From assembly GCF_035984415.1 (NCBI RefSeq), contig NZ_CP130720.1, positions 6,386,001 to 6,450,000 on the forward strand: a stretch of 64,000 nucleotides of DNA, written 5' to 3'. The notes below the pieces were generated by a model. The model saw only the letters and a list, made by a program, of their open reading frames with translations. It was not told the origin of the DNA and made no database searches. Both the position numbers and the translations under genes were made by a program. The stretch comes from Streptomyces sp. NBC_01296. GTDB taxonomy: Bacteria > Actinomycetota > Actinomycetes > Streptomycetales > Streptomycetaceae. Shown one piece after another: positions 55,566-64,000 of the stretch (position 1 is the stretch's first letter; the number at the start of each line of letters is the position of its first letter).

Positions 55566-57407
55566 TTACGGGCGGAAGCGGAGCACCTGCGGGTCGTGGT
55601 CGCTGTTCTGCGCCGAGAACTCCGCGTTGATGTGCACGCTGTCGTACGTGAACGACTTGATCGCCGGGCTGGTCAGGATCTGGTCCAGCACCTGGGCGTT
55701 GCCCTGGTACACGTACGAGTAGCGCTCCGCCTTCGGCAGCGACTTGATCGCCGAGTACAGCGCCCCGCCGTCCTCCAGCGCCTGCGCGGTGCCCGAGAAC
55801 TCGAAGTCGTTGATGTCGCCGACGGCGAGGACGTTCGCGTTCTTGTCCGTCGCCAGGAGCTCCTTGACGAAGCCGTTCACGGCCTGCGCCTGCAGCAGCC
55901 GCTTGGCCTCCGAGGAGCGGACCGGCGGCTGGTGGGACGAGGCCAGGCCCTCGTCGCCGCCCTTGGAGCCGAAGTGGTTGGCGATCACGAAGACCGTCTT
56001 GCCCTTGAAGACGAACTCGCCCGCGAGCGGCTTGCGGCTGTCGGCCCACGCCGGGTTCGCCGGGTCGATCCGGCCGGGGGAGTGGGTCAGTGCGGCCTTG
56101 CCCTGCTCCTTGACGACACCGGTCGCGGTCACCGCGTCGCCCGCCGCGCGGTCGGTGAAGGAGACGCGGGCCGGGTTGAACAGGAACACCTGGCGGATGT
56201 TGCCGCCGGGCTCGCCGCCGTCCTTCTTGTCCTCCGGGTTGATGGTGCGCCACTGGTACGCCGGGCCGCCGGCCGCGACGATCGCCGCCGTGAACTTCGT
56301 CAGCGTCTGCTCCGCCGACACGGTGCCGTCGTTCTTGGCGCCGTTGTCGTCCTGGATCTCCTCCAGGGCCAGGATGTCGGGCGAGGCGAGGTTCGCGACG
56401 ACGGCCTTCGCCAGGTTGTCGAACTTCTCCTGCGGGTCGCTCGGGTCGAGGTTCTCCACGTTGTACGTGGCCACCGCGAGCTCGTTCGCGGCCTGCGCCT
56501 TGGTCTTCTCGGGGGCGAGGGTGCCCGCCTTGACCGTGCCGAGGGCGCGGGCCACCAGGGTGTAGCCGCCGAACTGGTTGAAGTCCAGCGGGCCTTCGGT
56601 GGTGCCGGTCAGCCTGTCGCCGACGTTGGCCACCGGGAAGGGCTGCTGCGCCAGCGGCGCGAGCTGCTGGATCTGGAGCCGGCCGGTGTTCTGGGACTCG
56701 TACGAGCCGTAGATCGTGCCGCCGCGCTTGGCGGTGTTCTCCCAGCCCTTCACCGTGACCCACAGCTCCGCGTACGGGTCGGTGGCGCCGACCACGCGGG
56801 AGGTGCCGATCTTCACGTTCATGCCCTCGAGGGACTCGTAGAAGTCCAGCGCGTAGCGCGAGGGGTCCAGGGTCAGGCCGTTGATGCTGCCGGCGGCGGC
56901 CGGGTCGCCCGCCGGGGCGTACTCGGCGGGCACGTTGTACTCGTTGATCGCGACGGCCTCGGGCAGCGCGTTGCCGGAGGAGACGACGGTCACGGCCGGC
57001 TTGGAGATCTGGGTGACCGACTGGTTGCCGGAGGAGACGCCGCCGGGGATGTACTCGCCGACCAGGCCGGAGACCTTGACCGCGTCGCCGACGGCGACGG
57101 TCGGGACGGAGCTGGTGAAGACGAAGACGCCCTCACTCGTCGCGTCGTTGTCGTCGGCGTCCGGGTCCTGCATCCAGAAACCGCGCGAGCCGTACGTGCG
57201 CACGCCGGTCACGATGCCCGCGACATCGGCGACCTGCTTGCCGTTGAGCGGCGATATCCGGGTGGTGCCCTGGATGTCGTGGATGCGTATCGGATCGGCG
57301 GACGCGGCGCCTTCGGCGGCGTCGGCGGTGCCCGCCAGCAGGCCGGTGGCCAGGGCGGTGGCGACGAGTGCCGAGACGGCGGCGGAACGGGGATGCGAGG
57401 AGCGCAT
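55566..57407 (-). CDS. Secreted endonuclease/exonuclease/phosphatase-family nuclease (ExeM/NucH-like)
   Basis: 613 aa from ATG 57407. A signal peptide (~1-30, ending AEGAAS) is followed by an OB-like domain (~40-200; GFWMQDPDADDNDATSEGVFVFT) seen in ExeM/NucH nucleases. The C-terminal EEP domain (~300-613) has YNVENL, LALEEIQDDNG (Glu), NHFGSKGGDEG, VGDINDFEFSG and NSDHDPQVL, the metal-binding and catalytic set. It probably degrades extracellular DNA for nutrients. No PHO box is evident upstream. Confidence 0.9.
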   Translation of the reverse strand: MRSSHPRSAAVSALVATALATGLLAGTADAAEGAASADPIRIHDIQGTTRISPLNGKQVADVAGIVTGVRTYGSRGFWMQDPDADDNDATSEGVFVFTSSVPTVAVGDAVKVSGLVGEYIPGGVSSGNQSVTQISKPAVTVVSSGNALPEAVAINEYNVPAEYAPAGDPAAAGSINGLTLDPSRYALDFYESLEGMNVKIGTSRVVGATDPYAELWVTVKGWENTAKRGGTIYGSYESQNTGRLQIQQLAPLAQQPFPVANVGDRLTGTTEGPLDFNQFGGYTLVARALGTVKAGTLAPEKTKAQAANELAVATYNVENLDPSDPQEKFDNLAKAVVANLASPDILALEEIQDDNGAKNDGTVSAEQTLTKFTAAIVAAGGPAYQWRTINPEDKKDGGEPGGNIRQVFLFNPARVSFTDRAAGDAVTATGVVKEQGKAALTHSPGRIDPANPAWADSRKPLAGEFVFKGKTVFVIANHFGSKGGDEGLASSHQPPVRSSEAKRLLQAQAVNGFVKELLATDKNANVLAVGDINDFEFSGTAQALEDGGALYSAIKSLPKAERYSYVYQGNAQVLDQILTSPAIKSFTYDSVHINAEFSAQNSDHDPQVLRFRP

Positions 57408-57770
57408 GGTCAGGAACTCCGGTGTGTGGAAGAGAGAAGCGAAGGGGTGATGCGTGGTTTTGGCGGGATACGTGCGGCGGGTTCGCGGCAGGGCCGCAGG
57501 AGATCCGCAGGTATCCCGGTGGTTCCCCATAGATCTACGCGCGTCAATTTCCTGTGTGACCAGGGAAGTTGTCAAGGCCTCCAGGGGATACGGAAGCTGA
57601 CTGTGGGATGAACCAAAGGAGATGACCCGCCGGGCGCGCCCGATATGCGTCTACGCTTGTGCGCCGGACGGCCGCCCGCGGCGGCCGGACCACCGCCCCG
57701 GGGGCGGCCCGACCGCCGCCCCACGGCGACCGTGCACACCGCCCCACTGCGTCCGCGAGGAGACCGCCCC
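57408..57770. other. 363-nt divergent intergenic region
   Basis: This region separates the nuclease start from the next rightward gene. A minus-strand TTGACA lies at 57575-57570, and a plus-strand TACGCT -10-like box near 57651. Apart from these I see no motif, hairpin or small gene I can support. Confidence 0.5.
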
Positions 57771-59249
57771 ATGTCCGCAGAGCCGCACGCCACGCTGCCG
57801 CCCGTACGGCTGCCCTCCGATGCGGAACTGGCCCGCGACGCCCTCGCCGCCCCGCTGTTCGCCCGCGCCGTACGGCTGGCCCGCTGGGCCGGACCGGACA
57901 CCCGCGTCCACATCGGCGGCGAACTCATCGCCGCACAGCTGCCCGGGGCCATCGCCGCGCTCGGCCTCGACGCCGCCGACGAGGAAGCCCCGGTGCTCGC
58001 GAGCCAGGCCTGGCGCGTGGCCGTGGACACCGGCCTGGTCGACGTGAGTGAACCCGACGACGACAACGGCGACGAGGAGCCCGGCACCGCCGTCCCCGGC
58101 GAGGACCTGGCCCTGGTGACCGGCGGCGCGCCCGGCGAGGTGCTCGACCTGTGGCTGGCCGCCCTGGACACCGTGCTCGCGGACGCGGCCGTGCCCGATC
58201 TGGACGGCCTCGTCGATGCGTTGGACGCGGGCGGCGAGATCGACTTCGACCAGCTGGACTGGAACCCGCGCCGCGAGGCGGACTTCCTCGACGGGGTCCT
58301 CGCCAACCTCTACCTGCTCACCGCCGCCGAGCACGGCGCCTCGCACGGCCCGGTTCCGCTGCCCGTGCTCGCCGCTTCGATGGTCATCCCGGAGGACATG
58401 AGCGAGCCCACCGACGCCGTGCTGGAGCAGGTCTCGGAGGCGATGATGCGCCTCGACGACCAGTTCCGGCAGCTGGAGCCGATCGGGCTCGTGGAGTTCC
58501 GGCCCGTCGACGAGGCGCTGATGACGGAGGCGGACGACGAGGAGCTCGCCGCCGGCCCGGTGCCGGGCGGCGCTGCCGACGACGAGGACGTCTCCCGGTA
58601 CGGGATGGTGCGGCTGACCCCGCTCGGCCTGTACGGGATCCGCGCCCGCATGCTGGAGGCGGGGGTCGTCGCCCCCGCCGTCGGAGAGCTGGCCGACAAG
58701 GGCGCGGACGCCCTGCTCGACGCCGTCTCCGGCTACCCCGAGGGCGCGGCCCAGGCCGAGATGGAGCAGTGGCTCACCGGCCGCGAACTGCCGGCCGCGG
58801 TCGCCGAACTGCTGGCCGCCGCCCGGGGCGCCGACGAGGGCGGCCCGCTGCGCCGGCTGCGCTGCCAGCAGGCCCTCGCCCCGGCCGGTCCGGAGGCCGA
58901 GCCGGCGGTCCGCGCGGTGCTGGACGACCCGGAGCTCGGCGGGCTCGCCCGGGTCTGGCTGTCCGAGCGCGGGGCGGCCGACGTACCGGCGCCGGACGGG
59001 GCGATGGTGTTCTGGCTGACCGTCGACACGATCGCGGCGCAGCTCGCGGCGGACGGGGAGACCGCGGAACTGCCGCTGCTGATGGAGACGCTGACCGCGC
59101 ACCACACCGGGTTCTTCGACCAGGTCTGGCGGGTGGAGCACCCGGCGACGGCGTACGTGCTGGAGGCGATGGGCCGGATGCACCCGGACAAGAAGGCCGC
59201 CAAGGAGGCCCGCAAGGCCGCCTTCAAGGCCCGCTCGCGGCCGTCCTGA
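57771..59249 (+). CDS. Large conserved hypothetical protein
   Basis: 492 aa, acidic, Ala/Leu-rich and mostly helical with no signal or membrane segment. A winged-helix-like stretch near residue 285 (RYGMVRLTPLGLYGIRARM) follows an Asp/Glu-rich loop. GYPEGAAQAEMEQWLTG suggests a further repeat-like module, and the C-terminus is Lys/Ala-rich (KKAAKEARKAAFKARSRPS). GAGGAG precedes ATG 57771. No function can be assigned. Confidence 0.8.
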   Translation: MSAEPHATLPPVRLPSDAELARDALAAPLFARAVRLARWAGPDTRVHIGGELIAAQLPGAIAALGLDAADEEAPVLASQAWRVAVDTGLVDVSEPDDDNGDEEPGTAVPGEDLALVTGGAPGEVLDLWLAALDTVLADAAVPDLDGLVDALDAGGEIDFDQLDWNPRREADFLDGVLANLYLLTAAEHGASHGPVPLPVLAASMVIPEDMSEPTDAVLEQVSEAMMRLDDQFRQLEPIGLVEFRPVDEALMTEADDEELAAGPVPGGAADDEDVSRYGMVRLTPLGLYGIRARMLEAGVVAPAVGELADKGADALLDAVSGYPEGAAQAEMEQWLTGRELPAAVAELLAAARGADEGGPLRRLRCQQALAPAGPEAEPAVRAVLDDPELGGLARVWLSERGAADVPAPDGAMVFWLTVDTIAAQLAADGETAELPLLMETLTAHHTGFFDQVWRVEHPATAYVLEAMGRMHPDKKAAKEARKAAFKARSRPS

Positions 59250-59253
59250 CGCG

Positions 59254-59322
59254 CCGGAGCGCGCTGATGCGGTGCCGGAGCGGTGCCGGAGCGGTGCCGG
59301 AGCGCGCTGATGCGGTGCCGGA
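59254..59322 (+). repeat. Short tandem repeats downstream of the hypothetical gene
   Basis: Four copies of gcggtgccgga-like units are flanked by two copies of a ~26-nt unit beginning ccggagcgcgctgatgcgg (near 59254 and 59298). Confidence 0.8.
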
Positions 59323-59391
59323 ACGCGCCGTTCCTGAGCCGGAGTTGGCCATTCCGGCCGCCGGGAAGGGGCCGGTTTCCCTTCGTGGGTA

Positions 59392-59409
59392 GTTCAGCCG
59401 CCGTTCACG
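59392..59409 (+). promoter_or_regulatory. PHO-box-like direct repeat upstream of the PhoX gene
   Basis: GTTCAGC (59392) and GTTCACG (59403) begin exactly 11 nt apart, the period and core (GTTCA) of PhoP-binding direct repeat units in Streptomyces. The gene behind encodes a phosphatase of a known PhoP target class. Confidence 0.65.
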
Positions 59410-59477
59410 TGCGGGCGGGAGCGTGTGCGCCGACGACCGCACGACAGGCGCACCACCTCCCCACCCCTGGAGACCCG

Positions 59478-60917
59478 ATGCCGCTCAGCCGTAGAGACTT
59501 CACCGCCCGCACCGTCATCGCCGGCGCGGGAGTCGCGCTCACCGGAACGGTCGGCGCCCTCGCCACCGCCCCGGGTGCGCTGGCGGCCGACGACGGGACC
59601 CGGCGCGACGAGCAGGGCCGGCCCTGCGAGCCCGGCTACGGCCCGCTCCTCCCGGACCCGGCGGGACTGCTCGCCCTCCCCGCCGGATTCGGCTACCGCG
59701 TGATCACCCACAGCGGGGTCACCACCCTCGAATCGGGCGAGTCCACGCCGTCCAACCACGACGGCACGGCCGCCTTCGAGGGCCACCGCGGGGTCACCCT
59801 CCTCGTCAACAACCACGAGCTCAAGGGCAAGCGGGCGGACTGGACGCACCCCGTCCCACTCACCGAGGGCCTCGTCTACGACCCGGCCGCGGCCGGCGGC
59901 TGCACGGTCGTCGAGGTCCGGCGCGGCGGCGAGGTCGCCGAATGGGTGGGCGTCGCCGGTACGTCGACCAACTGCGCGGGCGGCGCCACCCCCTGGGAGA
60001 CCTGGCTGACCTGCGAGGAGACCGAGGACCTCGCGGGCAAGAACGGCATGACCAAGGACCACGGGTACGTGTTCGAGGTCGACCCGCACGACCGGCGCGC
60101 CAACCGCGACCCGAAGCCGGTCAAGGCCTTCGGCCGGTACGCCCACGAGGCCGTGGTCATCGACCCGCGCCAGGGCCACGCCTACCTGACCGAGGACGCC
60201 TCCGGCCCCAACGGGCTGCTCTACCGCTGGACCCCGCCGAGCGGCTTCCGCCACGGGCGCGGCAAGCTCCGTACCCTCGCCGCCGACGCCGGCGTGCTGG
60301 CCGCCGCCAAGTGCTTCGACAGCGCCGGCCGGTTCGTCGACGACCTCTCGCGCGCGACGAAGATCGGCACGGTCTACGGGGTCGACTGGGTGAGCGTCCC
60401 GGACCGCGACGCGCGCACGGTGTCGGTGCGCAAGCAGTTCGCGGACGGCGCGGTGACCCGCGCGCGCAAGCTGGAGGGCATGTGGTGGGCCGACGGCGGC
60501 GCCTACTTCGTCTCCTCGTACGCCCGTGAGGAGAGCCCGGGCGCGGCGCACGACGGCCAGGTGTGGTTCTACGACCCGAAGCGGCGCACGGTCCGGCTGA
60601 TGGTGGTGCTCGGGGTGAACGCCGACCCGGCCAAGGACGGCTCCTTCGACGGCCCCGACAACATCACGGTCTCCCCGTACGGCGGCCTGGTCATCGCCGA
60701 GGACGGCAGCGGCCTGCAGCACCTGTTCGGCGCAACGGAGTCGGGACGCACCTACCCGCTGGCGCGCAACGAGCTGAACAACGGGACGGCGCAGGAGCCG
60801 GAGTACTCCGAGTTCACGGGGGTCTGCTTCTCCCCGGACGGGCGCACGCTGTACGCCAACATCCAGGACCCCGGCATCATGCTCGCCATCACCGGACCGT
60901 GGCGGCGCGCGCACTGA
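59478..60917 (+). CDS. PhoX-type (DUF839) secreted alkaline phosphatase
   Basis: 479 aa. A Tat signal (SRRDFTARTVIAGAGVALTG) matches the folded, metal-loaded export of PhoX. The propeller carries family runs NHDGTAAFE, VNNHELKG, TPWETWLTCEETED, FGRYAHEAVVIDP, TEDASGPNGLLYRW and DNITVSPYGGLVIAEDG; acidic and Glu residues in these bind Ca2+/Fe3+. It releases phosphate from organic esters outside the cell. A PHO-box-like repeat lies ~70 nt upstream. Confidence 0.92.
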   Translation: MPLSRRDFTARTVIAGAGVALTGTVGALATAPGALAADDGTRRDEQGRPCEPGYGPLLPDPAGLLALPAGFGYRVITHSGVTTLESGESTPSNHDGTAAFEGHRGVTLLVNNHELKGKRADWTHPVPLTEGLVYDPAAAGGCTVVEVRRGGEVAEWVGVAGTSTNCAGGATPWETWLTCEETEDLAGKNGMTKDHGYVFEVDPHDRRANRDPKPVKAFGRYAHEAVVIDPRQGHAYLTEDASGPNGLLYRWTPPSGFRHGRGKLRTLAADAGVLAAAKCFDSAGRFVDDLSRATKIGTVYGVDWVSVPDRDARTVSVRKQFADGAVTRARKLEGMWWADGGAYFVSSYAREESPGAAHDGQVWFYDPKRRTVRLMVVLGVNADPAKDGSFDGPDNITVSPYGGLVIAEDGSGLQHLFGATESGRTYPLARNELNNGTAQEPEYSEFTGVCFSPDGRTLYANIQDPGIMLAITGPWRRAH

Positions 60918-61023
60918 CGCCTCGGCGGCCGACGGACCGGAGGCCGGCATTCCGGCAGCCGGTACTCACGATCGACGGCTGTGCCGCCGCCCGTTCACCG
61001 GGCGGCGGCAGGCCTTCGATCGT

Positions 61024-61224
61024 TCACTGAGCGGCGCCGATCTCGGCGTGGCTGGCTGCGGCCCATTCCTCGAGCAGGAACTCGTACGCCTCGGAGGGCC
61101 ACTCCTCGTCCACCCGGGTCTCGACGAGGTGCCGTATCGCCTCGTTCGCCTCAGCGGCGGACGGACGGGCGGGACCCGCAGGCCGGAGTGTGCTGTACAT
61201 GCTTTCAAGGCTACGGGCGGGCAC
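61024..61224 (-). CDS. Small acidic hypothetical protein
   Basis: 66 aa from GTG 61224, which has a near-perfect GGAGGTGA at 6 nt; this supports a real gene and the longer start over ATG 61200. Mostly helical with SAAEANEAIRHLVETRVDEEW and FLLEEWAAASHAE. No motif recognised, possibly a small regulatory or antitoxin-like protein, but nothing shows this. Confidence 0.7.
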   Translation of the reverse strand: MPARSLESMYSTLRPAGPARPSAAEANEAIRHLVETRVDEEWPSEAYEFLLEEWAAASHAEIGAAQ

Positions 61225-61313
61225 TGACAGTCACCTCCGGATTAAGGGTGGAATCCATCACCTCGGCCCTCGGGCCGATCGATCACGGTAGCTCCGGGTG
61301 CCCGCCCACCTGC

Positions 61314-62597
61314 TCAGAGTGCCTGCGAAGCGGGCTGGACCATGCCGCGGACTGTGCGCGACTTCACAAAGTCCCCGATCGCCGTCATCTCCCATTCGCC
61401 CGAGAACTGGCGGACCAGCTTGGCCATCATGACCCCGGTCTGCGGCTGGGCTCCGGTGAGGTCGAAGCGCACCAGCTCCTCCCCGCTCGCGGCGTCGATC
61501 AGGCGGCAGTAGGCCTTGGCGACCTCGGTGAACTTCTGGCCGGAGAAGGAGTTGACCGTGAAGACCAGGCCCGTGGCCTCGGCGGGCAGCCGCCCGAGGT
61601 CCACCACGATCACCTCGTCGTCCCCGGCGCCCTCACCGGTGAGGTTGTCGCCCGAGTGCTTGATGGCGCCGCCCAGGATGGACAGCTTGCCGAAGTAGCA
61701 GCTGTCGATGTGGTTGCGCTGCGGGCCGTACGCGATGACGGAGGCGTCGAGGTCGATGTCCCGGCCTTGGAACGCCGGCTCCCAGCCCAGGCCCATCTTC
61801 ACCTGGGAGAGCAGCGGGCGGCCGTTCTTGACCAGGGAGACGGTCTGGTTCTTCTGGAGGCTGACCCGGCCCTTGTCGAGGTTGATCTTCCCGGTGCCGG
61901 CGGCGACCGGGGCCGCGCTCGGCGGGGCGGGCGGGGCGGGCGGGGCGGCAGGGGCCGCCGGCGTCGCGGGGGCGCTCGGCCAGGAGGAGGCGGACGGAGC
62001 GGACGGTGCCGAGGGGGTCTGACCCCAGACCGGGGCCGAAGGGGTGACCGGGGCCGCAGGAGCCTGCGGGGCGGCCGCGGGCGGCGGGGTGGGTTCCTCG
62101 TCCACGGAGACCCCGAAGTCGGTCGCGATCCCGGCGAGGCCGTTGGCGTACCCCTGGCCGACCGCACGCACCTTCCACACGCCGCCGCGCTGGTAGACCT
62201 CGACGACCACGAGCGCGGTCTCGGTGCCCAGCTGCGGCGGGGTGAACGTGGCGATCACCGCGCCGCTGTCCGCATTGCGCACGGTGGCCGTGGGCTCGAT
62301 GCCCTGGAAGGTCTGACCTGCGGCGTCGGGACTGGCCGTGACCACGATCCGCTCGATGCCCGGCGGCAGCGCGCCCGTGTCCACCGTGATCGAGTCCGGC
62401 GCCGCCCCGCCGCCCGACCGGTGGCTGACACCGGGCCCGGACGGCTGGTTGTAGAAGATGAAGTCGGCGTCGGAACGCACCTTGCCGTCCGCCGCGAGGA
62501 GGAGTCCCGACACGTCGAGCCGCACCGGGGCAGCCACGTCCACCGTCACACGGACGGTATGGAGCGGCAGGTTGGAACCTGGGGTCATAGCGGTCAT
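61314..62597 (-). CDS. TerD-family protein with two Ter domains
   Basis: 427 aa. An N-terminal TerD domain (~10-170; VRSDADFIFYNQPSGPGVSH, VDTGALPPGIERIVVTASPD) is joined by a ~65-residue Pro/Ala linker to a second TerD domain (~235-427; VKMGLGWEPAF, DLDASVIAYGPQRNHIDSCYFG, GDNLTGEGAGDDEVIVVDL). TerD domains bind Ca2+ through acidic loops and act in tellurite/stress response complexes, often with TerC at the membrane. ATG 62597 (62588 also possible) has no clear RBS. Confidence 0.9.
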   Translation of the reverse strand: MTAMTPGSNLPLHTVRVTVDVAAPVRLDVSGLLLAADGKVRSDADFIFYNQPSGPGVSHRSGGGAAPDSITVDTGALPPGIERIVVTASPDAAGQTFQGIEPTATVRNADSGAVIATFTPPQLGTETALVVVEVYQRGGVWKVRAVGQGYANGLAGIATDFGVSVDEEPTPPPAAAPQAPAAPVTPSAPVWGQTPSAPSAPSASSWPSAPATPAAPAAPPAPPAPPSAAPVAAGTGKINLDKGRVSLQKNQTVSLVKNGRPLLSQVKMGLGWEPAFQGRDIDLDASVIAYGPQRNHIDSCYFGKLSILGGAIKHSGDNLTGEGAGDDEVIVVDLGRLPAEATGLVFTVNSFSGQKFTEVAKAYCRLIDAASGEELVRFDLTGAQPQTGVMMAKLVRQFSGEWEMTAIGDFVKSRTVRGMVQPASQAL

Positions 62598-62650
62598 GCC
62601 GGGAGAACGACCGGAGGCCCTTTGCCGTTCCCTTACCCTCGCCGCGGATT

Positions 62651-62872
62651 TCAGCGCCGGTTGCGGGGGTGGTTCTTCGCCGTCCGCTCGTTGCCGAACT
62701 TGTACGCGCCGGTCCAGCGGGCCATCACGAGCTGCGCGTCGCCCGACTCCACCTCGGCGAGGAACTTCTCGGCCCGCCCGCCCCGCAGGGTGCTCGCGGC
62801 CCGCCCCTGGTGCGTGATGACCACGCTGTTGTCGCTGCGCTGCTCGTACGTGAATCCGTGAGGTCTCGGCAT
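62651..62872 (-). CDS. Small basic conserved hypothetical protein
   Basis: 73 aa. It reads like a short beta domain (GFTYEQRSDNSVVITHQGR) followed by a helix (LRGGRAEKFLAEVESGDAQLV) and a basic tail (KNHPRNRR). I recall similar streptomycete proteins but no function. The RBS region lies in the arm of a 16-bp hairpin just upstream. It is 53 nt upstream of the TerD start and could be co-transcribed. Confidence 0.75.
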   Translation of the reverse strand: MPRPHGFTYEQRSDNSVVITHQGRAASTLRGGRAEKFLAEVESGDAQLVMARWTGAYKFGNERTAKNHPRNRR

Positions 62873-62874
62873 GA

Positions 62875-62942
62875 CCGGCAGCCTGCCCCCGCGCGGGCGG
62901 GGCGGGCAACGGGTTTAAGGCCGGGCGGGGGCAGGCTGCCGG
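62875..62942 (-). terminator. Long-stem hairpin between the aldehyde dehydrogenase and small basic gene
   Basis: A perfect 16-bp stem, arms 62875-62890 and 62927-62942, holds a 36-nt loop. It follows the aldehyde dehydrogenase stop on the minus strand. One arm lies 3-18 nt before the next start codon, so it could both end the upstream message and block ribosome entry. Confidence 0.65.
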
Positions 62943-62995
62943 CCGGGCCGTGGGCGGGTCCGGTCCGGCGGGGCAGGGCCGGGCCCGCGGCCGCC

Positions 62996-64000
62996 TCAGT
63001 CGCCCGTGACGCGGCGCGGCAGCCCCAGCGGGTTCGCCTCGCGCAGTTCCTCCGGAAGCAGCGGGTCCGGGACCGACTGGTAGGCCACCGGCCGCAGCCA
63101 TCGCTCGATGGCGGTCCCGCCGACCGAGGTGGAGTGCGAGGTCGCCGCCGGGTACGGGCCGCCGTGGTGCTGGGCCGGGGCCACCGCGACACCGGTCGGC
63201 CAGCCGTTGACCACGATCCGTCCGGCCAGCGCCGTGACCTGCGCAATCAGTTCCGCCGCCGGACCCGAACCGCCGTCGGCCTCGGCCGCGGACAGCTGGA
63301 GCGTGGCGCTCAGGTTCCCGGGGAGCAGGCCGAGCACCGACCCCGCCTCGCGCTGGTCGGCGTACCGGACGACCACGGTCACCGGTCCGAAGCACTCGTC
63401 GAGCAGCACCTCGTACGCGCCGCCCTCCAGGAGGATCCCGGCCGGCACGGTCAGGTAGCCCGCCCCGACGGTGTGCTCGCCGCCGGAACCCGGGGTGACG
63501 GGCGCGGTGACGCCGGGTAGCGCGGCCCGCTCGCGCACGCCGGAGACGAAGTTCTCCCGCATCCGGTGGTCGAGCAGGACGCCCGGCTCGGTCTCGCCGA
63601 GGGCCTTCGTGAGCGCGCCGGTGAACCGGTCGCCGTCCGCGCCCTCGGGGACCAGGACCAGGCCCGGCTTGACGCAGAACTGGCCGACCCCGAGGGTGAC
63701 CGAGCCCGCGAGCCCGGCGGCGATCTCCTCGGCCCGCTCGGCGGCGGCCGCCGGGGTGACCACGACGGGGTTGAGGGAGCCGAGTTCGCCGTGGAACGGG
63801 ATGGGGACGGGACGGGCGGCGGCCGCGTCGAACAGCGCCCGCCCGCCCCGGATGGAACCGGTGAATCCGGCGGCGGAGACGAGGGGGTGGCGGATCAGCT
63901 CCAGGCCCGCGTCGAACCCGTGGACGACGCGGACCACGTCGGCCGGCAGCCCGGCCGCCACGGCGGCCCGGCGCAGCAGCGAGGCGCACAGCTCGGAGGT
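62996..64000 (-). CDS. NADP-type aldehyde dehydrogenase, C-terminal part (N-terminus beyond window)
   Basis: The frame is open to base 64000; about 334 residues are visible. FTGSIRGGRAL matches the cofactor loop, HGELGSLNPVVV holds the general-base Glu region, and GVGQFCVKPGLVLVP contains the catalytic Cys. DECFGPVTVVVRY and a C-terminal GGPYPATS-like run (HHGGPYPAATSHSTSVG) resemble 2,5-dioxovalerate / alpha-ketoglutaric semialdehyde dehydrogenases, which oxidise sugar-acid or hydroxyproline intermediates. Exact substrate is not certain. Confidence 0.9.
   Translation of the reverse strand, partial: TSELCASLLRRAAVAAGLPADVVRVVHGFDAGLELIRHPLVSAAGFTGSIRGGRALFDAAAARPVPIPFHGELGSLNPVVVTPAAAAERAEEIAAGLAGSVTLGVGQFCVKPGLVLVPEGADGDRFTGALTKALGETEPGVLLDHRMRENFVSGVRERAALPGVTAPVTPGSGGEHTVGAGYLTVPAGILLEGGAYEVLLDECFGPVTVVVRYADQREAGSVLGLLPGNLSATLQLSAAEADGGSGPAAELIAQVTALAGRIVVNGWPTGVAVAPAQHHGGPYPAATSHSTSVGGTAIERWLRPVAYQSVPDPLLPEELREANPLGLPRRVTGD

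Noticed and set aside
56860..57450. Plus-strand secreted protein antisense to the nuclease
   Set aside because: The frame lacks an RBS and motif and mirrors the nuclease signal peptide region; codon use fits the minus strand.
59254..59322. CRISPR-like array
   Set aside because: Units are 10-11 nt, directly tandem, without spacers of constant length, and no cas genes are present.

Overview
The window looks like a core-chromosome segment of a Streptomyces or close relative. GC content is very high (roughly 70% or more) with strong third-position G/C. Many starts are GTG, and strong GC hairpins without U-tracts act as terminators. Marker genes and their order fit this group: uvrA, uvrC-rapZ-yvcK-whiA, gap-pgk-tpiA-secG-rbpA, a tkt-tal-zwf-opcA-pgl operon, ctaB/ctaA, a SufR-led suf operon, and dapD. 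I saw no rRNA, tRNA, IS element, integrase, prophage or CRISPR array. The genes at both ends are cut by the window edge.

Layout. 1-5466: the end of a large protein with a degenerate FtsK-like fold, then a TerC-family membrane protein behind what reads as a yybP-ykoY (manganese) riboswitch, then a leftward group of mycothiol-dependent enzyme, MBL hydrolase and MFS transporter. 5652-14126: uvrA; an NAD(P)-binding protein divergent from a TetR regulator with two palindromic operators; a PfkB sugar kinase; a Tat-exported Rieske lipoprotein; an XRE-type regulator divergent from a secreted papain-like protease coupled to a membrane-anchored partner. 14255-22425: uvrC, rapZ, yvcK and whiA overlap end to end, followed by a secreted M14 carboxypeptidase.

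22658-38130: central carbon metabolism. gap, pgk, tpiA, secG, rbpA and pgi run rightward. tkt, tal, zwf, opcA and pgl run leftward and meet pgi at a shared terminator. ctaB diverges from tkt; a small conserved gene and an amidohydrolase follow. 38215-48972: ctaA, an orphan repeat/HTH-like protein and an ABC exporter run leftward. The rightward sufR-sufB-sufD-Rieske-sufC-sufS-sufU-sufT operon starts with a SufR-type operator lying on the sufR start codon. 49185-54497: a secreted DUF3616-like protein, a truncated SMR efflux gene still attached to its operator and TetR regulator, an HxlR-peroxiredoxin fusion divergent from an MFS transporter, then dapD.

54628-64000: a small membrane protein, a GNAT enzyme, a secreted EEP-family nuclease, a large hypothetical protein, a PhoX-type phosphatase behind an 11-nt-period PHO-box-like repeat, a TerD two-domain protein, small hypotheticals and the C-terminal part of an aldehyde dehydrogenase. 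Most of the window is ordinary conserved genome. The points most worth a second look are the terC riboswitch with a visible alternative Shine-Dalgarno-blocking helix, the SMR remnant, the regulator-peroxiredoxin fusion, the protease/membrane-partner module, and the SufR and PHO operators.
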